Shown here: positions 60,423 to 64,000 of the stretch, piece after piece
How positions within the stretch are numbered: the stretch's first letter is position 1
How the letters are laid out: every line of letters starts with the position of its first letter
Assembly: GCA_034437515.1 (NCBI GenBank)
Contig: DAOTTX010000174.1
Coordinates: forward strand, 1-64,000
DNA: 64,000 bases
Source of the DNA: DAOTTX01 sp034437515
Lineage (GTDB): Bacteria > Chloroflexota > Anaerolineae > Aggregatilineales > Phototrophicaceae
Reading direction: 5' to 3'
Notes under the pieces: model-generated
Told to the model about the DNA's origin: nothing
The model's input: the letters and a program-made list of their open reading frames with translations, nothing else
Databases searched by the model: none
Program-made: the position numbers and the translations under genes

Positions 60423-61405
60423 TGCAGCGTTTAACGACACAAATACCCGTCTGGATGCGACCCGACCACCCGATTCTCCGTTATGCACTGGGCAACCCGA
60501 AGCGAGAAATCAGCGCACGCGCCCGTTTTACGCGGCGCTTTGCTTTTATTGCGCTGGTCGCACTGTTGATCCTCAGCGGATATTTGGTCGCCAATGCCGT
60601 GCTTGATGAAAATCCGCTTGACCAGCCCGTCAGCGAGATGCTGATTAACGTGCTGTTCTGGCCGGCTTTTGTGCTACAAGTGATATTGCAAGTCATTGTC
60701 ATGGCGATGACCATCAACACCGTCGGTGATGAGAAGCGCCGCCAAACGTGGGAAAGCCTCAAAACGACCGTTTCCGGTGCGTCGTTGGCGCTGCGTGCGC
60801 GTTGGAGCGCGGTGGTTTTTTATCGTGTGGGTGGGTTGCTTGCGGTGTTGGTGTTGGTGCGGCTGGTGCTCATCGGCGGCGTGCTGTTTGACCTGACCGC
60901 GTTTCGCGGCGAATATCTCAACTATTTGACCGGCAGCATCGAGCCGGATGTGCCGCTGGCAGCGGGAATCATCCTATTGGCGCTGACGATGACCGCGAGC
61001 CTGTTGCTGCCGTTTACCGGTGTCGCGTTTGATGCGTCGGTTGGGTTGCTGGTCTCGACGCTAGTACAGCAGCGCACGTATGTGGTGCTGGCGCAGATCG
61101 CGCTGACGGCGGTGCGTGTGTTGATCGTCGGGGCATTGCTCATCGGCGTGACGCAGTTCCGTGAGGGCACGCTCACGCCAAGTGCAACCGAACTCGGCAT
61201 CTGGATGCTGTTGTTCGGCTTCGCGGTCATCGGTGATTGGGGGCTGAGCCTGCTTTATCTCGGTTACTACGGCGCGGAAGTGTGGGCGGAAGTGCCCTAT
61301 GGCATCTTAATCGGATTGGTGATGTTGGGTTTTGTGGTCGTGCAGGCCGCGCTGACTGACCTGATTATGGCATTGTCGGTACGTCGCGCCGAACGTAGCG
61401 AGTAA
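60419..61405 (+). CDS. Multi-spanning membrane protein of unknown function
   Basis: 328 residues with about seven hydrophobic segments. The first 35 residues are cytoplasmic and basic; then FAFIALVALLILSGYLVANAV, MLINVLFWPAFVLQVILQVI and others up to IGLVMLGFVVVQAALTDLIMAL. The cytoplasmic segment TINTVGDEKRRQTWESLKTT recalls the EEK-R-E loop of ABC-2 permeases, so a distant permease relationship is possible, but there is no ATPase gene next to it. It overlaps addA by four bases (ATGA), the last tightly coupled gene of the cluster, followed by a 110-base gap. Confidence 0.75.
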   Translation: MMQRLTTQIPVWMRPDHPILRYALGNPKREISARARFTRRFAFIALVALLILSGYLVANAVLDENPLDQPVSEMLINVLFWPAFVLQVILQVIVMAMTINTVGDEKRRQTWESLKTTVSGASLALRARWSAVVFYRVGGLLAVLVLVRLVLIGGVLFDLTAFRGEYLNYLTGSIEPDVPLAAGIILLALTMTASLLLPFTGVAFDASVGLLVSTLVQQRTYVVLAQIALTAVRVLIVGALLIGVTQFREGTLTPSATELGIWMLLFGFAVIGDWGLSLLYLGYYGAEVWAEVPYGILIGLVMLGFVVVQAALTDLIMALSVRRAERSE

Positions 61406-61515
61406 CGCGGTTACAACGCCTTGTCCGAGATGATGTAAGCGGCGGTCGCGTCACGGATGCGCAGCAACCCTCGGTTTGTTTGAGTCTATTAAGTCATCAT
61501 CAGGCGAATTGAGCT

Positions 61516-62343
61516 ATGAAACATTTGCGTAGACTCTGGTTGCTGCTGTCGTTCGTCTTCGTGCTGCTGGCGGTCGCCGGGGGGGTATATCTCGCGGGGT
61601 TGCTCGGCATCCAGCGCGACGAGACGACCCTCACATTACGCCGCACACCGACCGCCGCCGTCGCTCTGCAAGAGTTACAATTGCCGCCGGTGAACCCGGC
61701 AATCGCCGAGTATCTCGAACCGGGCATCGTACCATCCGACCCACAGGTGCCGCCGTTAGGCGCTTACCTGCCGCGCACGGGGAACACGGTCTTTGACCTG
61801 ACTGAGCCGACCCTCGCGCCGACTCCGCTGCCGTACCCCACGTCGCCACCGCTGCCCACCCCCGGCGACGATGCGGATGCCGCCGGTACCGTCATCCCGA
61901 CCCCCTCATCGTTCACCGAGGACGGCACCCCTCGCACACTGCCTTACAATGTCGAAGACGGCATCAACTGTGCGCCGACCGGCAACCCGGTCGATGGGGT
62001 GTTGACGCAGCGGTATCATCTGTATCACAAGGGGGTCGATGTGGGGGTGCCGCTGGGTACACCGGTGCTGGCAACCCAGAGCGGGCAGGTCATCTTCGCG
62101 GATTGGAGCGAGATCGGCTATGGTTATCTGGTGATCGTGCAAAGTGGCCCGTTCATCACGTATTACGCGCATAATACATCGTTTAATGTGTCGGTCGGGC
62201 AGTATATCGGGCGTGATAGCATCATCGCGTGGAGCGGTAGCACGGGCAATAGTTCTGGCCCGCATGTGCATTACGAGACGCGCATCAACGACATCCCGGT
62301 CGATCCGCTGACGTTTGACAATCGTGGTTTTTCTGCGTGCTGA
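61516..62343 (+). CDS. M23-family metallopeptidase (LytM-like), membrane-anchored
   Basis: 275 residues. An N-terminal signal-anchor (LWLLLSFVFVLLAVAGGVYLAGLL) leads to about 120 residues of proline- and threonine-rich linker (EPTLAPTPLPYPTSPPLPTP). The C-terminal M23 domain has zinc ligands in HKGVDVG (H and D) and GPHVHYE, with the glycine-rich GYGYLVIVQSG and HNTSFNVSVGQ strands. It should cleave peptidoglycan cross-bridges outside the membrane. The catalytic set is complete, so it is likely an active hydrolase rather than an EnvC-type activator. Confidence 0.9.
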   Translation: MKHLRRLWLLLSFVFVLLAVAGGVYLAGLLGIQRDETTLTLRRTPTAAVALQELQLPPVNPAIAEYLEPGIVPSDPQVPPLGAYLPRTGNTVFDLTEPTLAPTPLPYPTSPPLPTPGDDADAAGTVIPTPSSFTEDGTPRTLPYNVEDGINCAPTGNPVDGVLTQRYHLYHKGVDVGVPLGTPVLATQSGQVIFADWSEIGYGYLVIVQSGPFITYYAHNTSFNVSVGQYIGRDSIIAWSGSTGNSSGPHVHYETRINDIPVDPLTFDNRGFSAC

Positions 62344-62379
62344 AGGGAACTTTAAGCTGCGCAATCCCCGGTTTGCGCC

Positions 62380-62385
62380 TATAAT
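62380..62385 (+). promoter_or_regulatory. -10 box directly before the terminal sensor gene (possible leaderless start)
   Basis: Perfect TATAAT ending six bases before the ATG at 62392. No Shine-Dalgarno sequence lies between. The position fits transcription starting at the start codon, as at mutM. No clear -35. Confidence 0.4.
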
Positions 62386-62391
62386 GCCGTT

Positions 62392-64000
62392 ATGACGAAC
62401 AAACACGACTCCCGGTTTATTTCCCTGCGGTGGCGTTTAATTTCACCGTTGTTCCTTGTGGTGCTGCTGGTGGCGGTTGTCGGTGCCTATGTGCTGGCGC
62501 AGAATGTCTCCGGCGGGTTAGAAGTCTCACAGCAGAATGTGTTGCTGCAAAATGTACGTGCGGTCGCGGATCGCACCGATACGCTTTATGCCTTCCAACG
62601 CGAGGAGGCGCGGCGTGTCGCGTTTACGTCCGGTGTGGCTGCTGCCGTCCGTGAGGGTGATGCGCCAGCCCTGCAAACCCCAGTAGAGAGCTTGCTGCGC
62701 TTAAACAGTCTTGATAGCGTGATCGTCACAGACATCAACGGACGTGAGGTCGTCGGTTTGTTACGTAGTGGTGAGGATTACGCCGTCAGCACCGATACTG
62801 ACCTCGCTCCGCTGCCGATACTGGATGCACTGCGGGCTGGTGATGTCGGCACGGGTTTACTCAACACGGCAAACGGCATTATGTTGTATACCGGTGTTCC
62901 CATCAGTCAGGCTGGTGTGATCGTCGGTTATGCGCTGGTTGGTCAAACATTGGATAGCGTCTTGACTGACCTGCAAGGCAGCGCCACCGCCGACCTTACA
63001 TTTTACGGACCCGACGCCGACATCCTGCAAAGCACGTTGATCTCGACGGACGACCTGCCATCGTTAGCTATCTCGCCAGATTTATTCACGCAGGCGACCA
63101 CCGGCGATGGGCAAATCCCCACGCGAACGGTCACACTGCGCCAGGTGCCTTACCAGTCCGCCTATCAACCGTTTGCATTTGGCGATCAGACGTTGGGCGT
63201 GGTCGCCGTGCTTTTGCCTGACGATCTGCCGTTCATCACTGAGACAGGCCGCCAACTGACCGCCATTTTCGCCGCGCTGCTGGCAGGTGCGGTGGTGACC
63301 GTTGCATACATAGGCATCAGCCGCGTCACCACCCGGTCAGCACAAGTTACACAGGTGGCGGCGGCGCTCCAACGTGGGGAGCATGACGCTCGTACCGCCA
63401 TGCAGCCCACCGATGAGATCAGCGCCACCGGGCACGCCTTAGATCGCTACGCGGAGAGCGTGCAGGCGCAGCAAGACCAGTTACAGCACGGGCTGCGGCG
63501 TCAGCGGCGAGAACTCAACCATCTGGTAATGGTGATTGACACCCTGCCCGGCGGGGTGGTCGTGCAGGACTCACAGGGGCGCGTGGTCGTGATAAACGAC
63601 ACGGCGCGGCAGTTGCTCGGCTCCCATCGGATCTTTCGCAGTTCCGGGTTGCACGAACTGGCATCTGTGGTCGCCGCGCAGCTTGGCCCCGCGTTGATGC
63701 CGGGGTTATACACGTTGGGTGCGCCGCAGCGTCTCGCGCTTGATGAACGGATGCTCAGCGCCCAGGCCGCAGCGGTCATGTCGATGAACGATCAGCGCAT
63801 CGGCACGGTGATTTTGCTGCGAGACATCACCGACGAGGTACGGCTGGAGCGCGAACGTGAACTCATGCTCATCCGGTTAGCGCGTGATATTCAGCAACCG
63901 TTGGCGCTGTTGGGGCGGGCGGGTAGCACCAGTGACTCGTCGCTGGTGAATGTGTTTGCACGCGAGGTCACCCGGCAGTCGGTCGCGTTGCAAAAGATGA
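62392..64000 (+). CDS. Membrane sensor with HAMP and PAS domains, histidine-kinase-like (cut by window end)
   Basis: Open from ATG 62392 to the window edge (536 codons). Membrane helix 1 (about 16-36, LFLVVLLVAVVGAYVLA) and helix 2 (about 289-310) flank a roughly 250-residue extracellular sensor region that looks CACHE-like (SLDSVIVTDINGREVVGL). A HAMP domain (RVTTRSAQVTQVAAALQRGEHDART) and a PAS domain (IDTLPGGVVVQDSQGRVVVIND) follow. Where a HisKA box would read SHELRTPL, the sequence is LARDIQQPLALLG, so the phospho-accepting histidine seems to be Arg. The kinase ATPase domain, if any, is beyond the window. It could be a pseudo-kinase or a non-kinase sensor. Confidence 0.85.
   Translation, partial: MTNKHDSRFISLRWRLISPLFLVVLLVAVVGAYVLAQNVSGGLEVSQQNVLLQNVRAVADRTDTLYAFQREEARRVAFTSGVAAAVREGDAPALQTPVESLLRLNSLDSVIVTDINGREVVGLLRSGEDYAVSTDTDLAPLPILDALRAGDVGTGLLNTANGIMLYTGVPISQAGVIVGYALVGQTLDSVLTDLQGSATADLTFYGPDADILQSTLISTDDLPSLAISPDLFTQATTGDGQIPTRTVTLRQVPYQSAYQPFAFGDQTLGVVAVLLPDDLPFITETGRQLTAIFAALLAGAVVTVAYIGISRVTTRSAQVTQVAAALQRGEHDARTAMQPTDEISATGHALDRYAESVQAQQDQLQHGLRRQRRELNHLVMVIDTLPGGVVVQDSQGRVVVINDTARQLLGSHRIFRSSGLHELASVVAAQLGPALMPGLYTLGAPQRLALDERMLSAQAAAVMSMNDQRIGTVILLRDITDEVRLERERELMLIRLARDIQQPLALLGRAGSTSDSSLVNVFAREVTRQSVALQKM

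Noticed and set aside
1..64000. tRNA, rRNA, CRISPR array, insertion sequence or prophage genes
   Set aside because: Looked for and not seen: no cloverleaf with a GGTTCGA-type arm, no regularly spaced direct repeats, no transposase, integrase or phage structural genes.

Overview
The window reads as a gene-dense bacterial chromosome segment with no insertion sequences, phage genes, CRISPR arrays or rRNA/tRNA genes that I could find. The best guess at the source is a Chloroflexota bacterium of Anaerolineae-like type. This is inference from gene content: a serine hydroxymethyltransferase fused to GcvT, a split glycine decarboxylase (GcvPA/GcvPB), a divergent EF-G-like factor, an Eis-type acetyltransferase, an AddAB pair, a glycogen locus with a GH57 branching enzyme, and frequent TTG starts. 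Nothing in the window is a definitive taxonomic marker.

Layout. 1-268 is non-coding. 269-3430 is the GlyA-GcvT fusion. A broken CAAX-type protease gene (3519-4337), a universal stress protein, a 105-bp element with 13-bp terminal inverted repeats, an RCK-type membrane protein and a lone ATPase follow up to 7013. 7050-10602 (minus strand) is the rest of the glycine cleavage system (gcvH, gcvPA, gcvPB) behind a recognisable promoter, single-aptamer glycine riboswitch and intrinsic terminator. 10608-18886 holds mutM, an anchored low-complexity protein, a minus-strand run (winged-helix regulator, two small membrane proteins, adenosine deaminase, MBL hydrolase) and secA. 19106-25822 holds an aldo/keto reductase, an EF-G-like GTPase, an acyl-CoA dehydrogenase and ftsH. 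25993-35136 is a plus-strand stretch: a hypothetical protein, a DUF255 thioredoxin-like protein, a DEDDh exonuclease, a phosphodiesterase, an Eis-like acetyltransferase and a lytic transglycosylase lipoprotein. 35197-41376 has a single-domain response regulator, a secreted multi-parvulin foldase and a three-gene NatAB-like ABC exporter.

41427-49171 is a glycogen locus: alpha-glucan phosphorylase, a stand-alone CBM48 protein, GlgC, GlgA and a GH57 branching enzyme, so synthesis, branching and breakdown lie together. 49250-61405 is the most unusual part. A soluble histidine kinase and a response regulator point left. A paralogous response regulator points right and leads into a tightly coupled series: a membrane-anchored NERD-like protein, AddB, an uncharacterised protein with a degenerate HEPN-like C-terminus, AddA and a membrane protein. 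All junctions from the NERD protein to the membrane protein overlap by 1 or 4 bases. The window ends with an M23 peptidase and the start of a sensor protein whose histidine box seems to lack the histidine.

The strongest candidates for something new are (1) the NERD-AddB-HEPN-like-AddA cluster flanked by divergent regulators, and (2) the GlyA-GcvT fusion with an internal second GcvT-like segment, paired with a riboswitch-controlled gcvH-PA-PB operon. Domain calls come from motif recognition by eye, without database searches.
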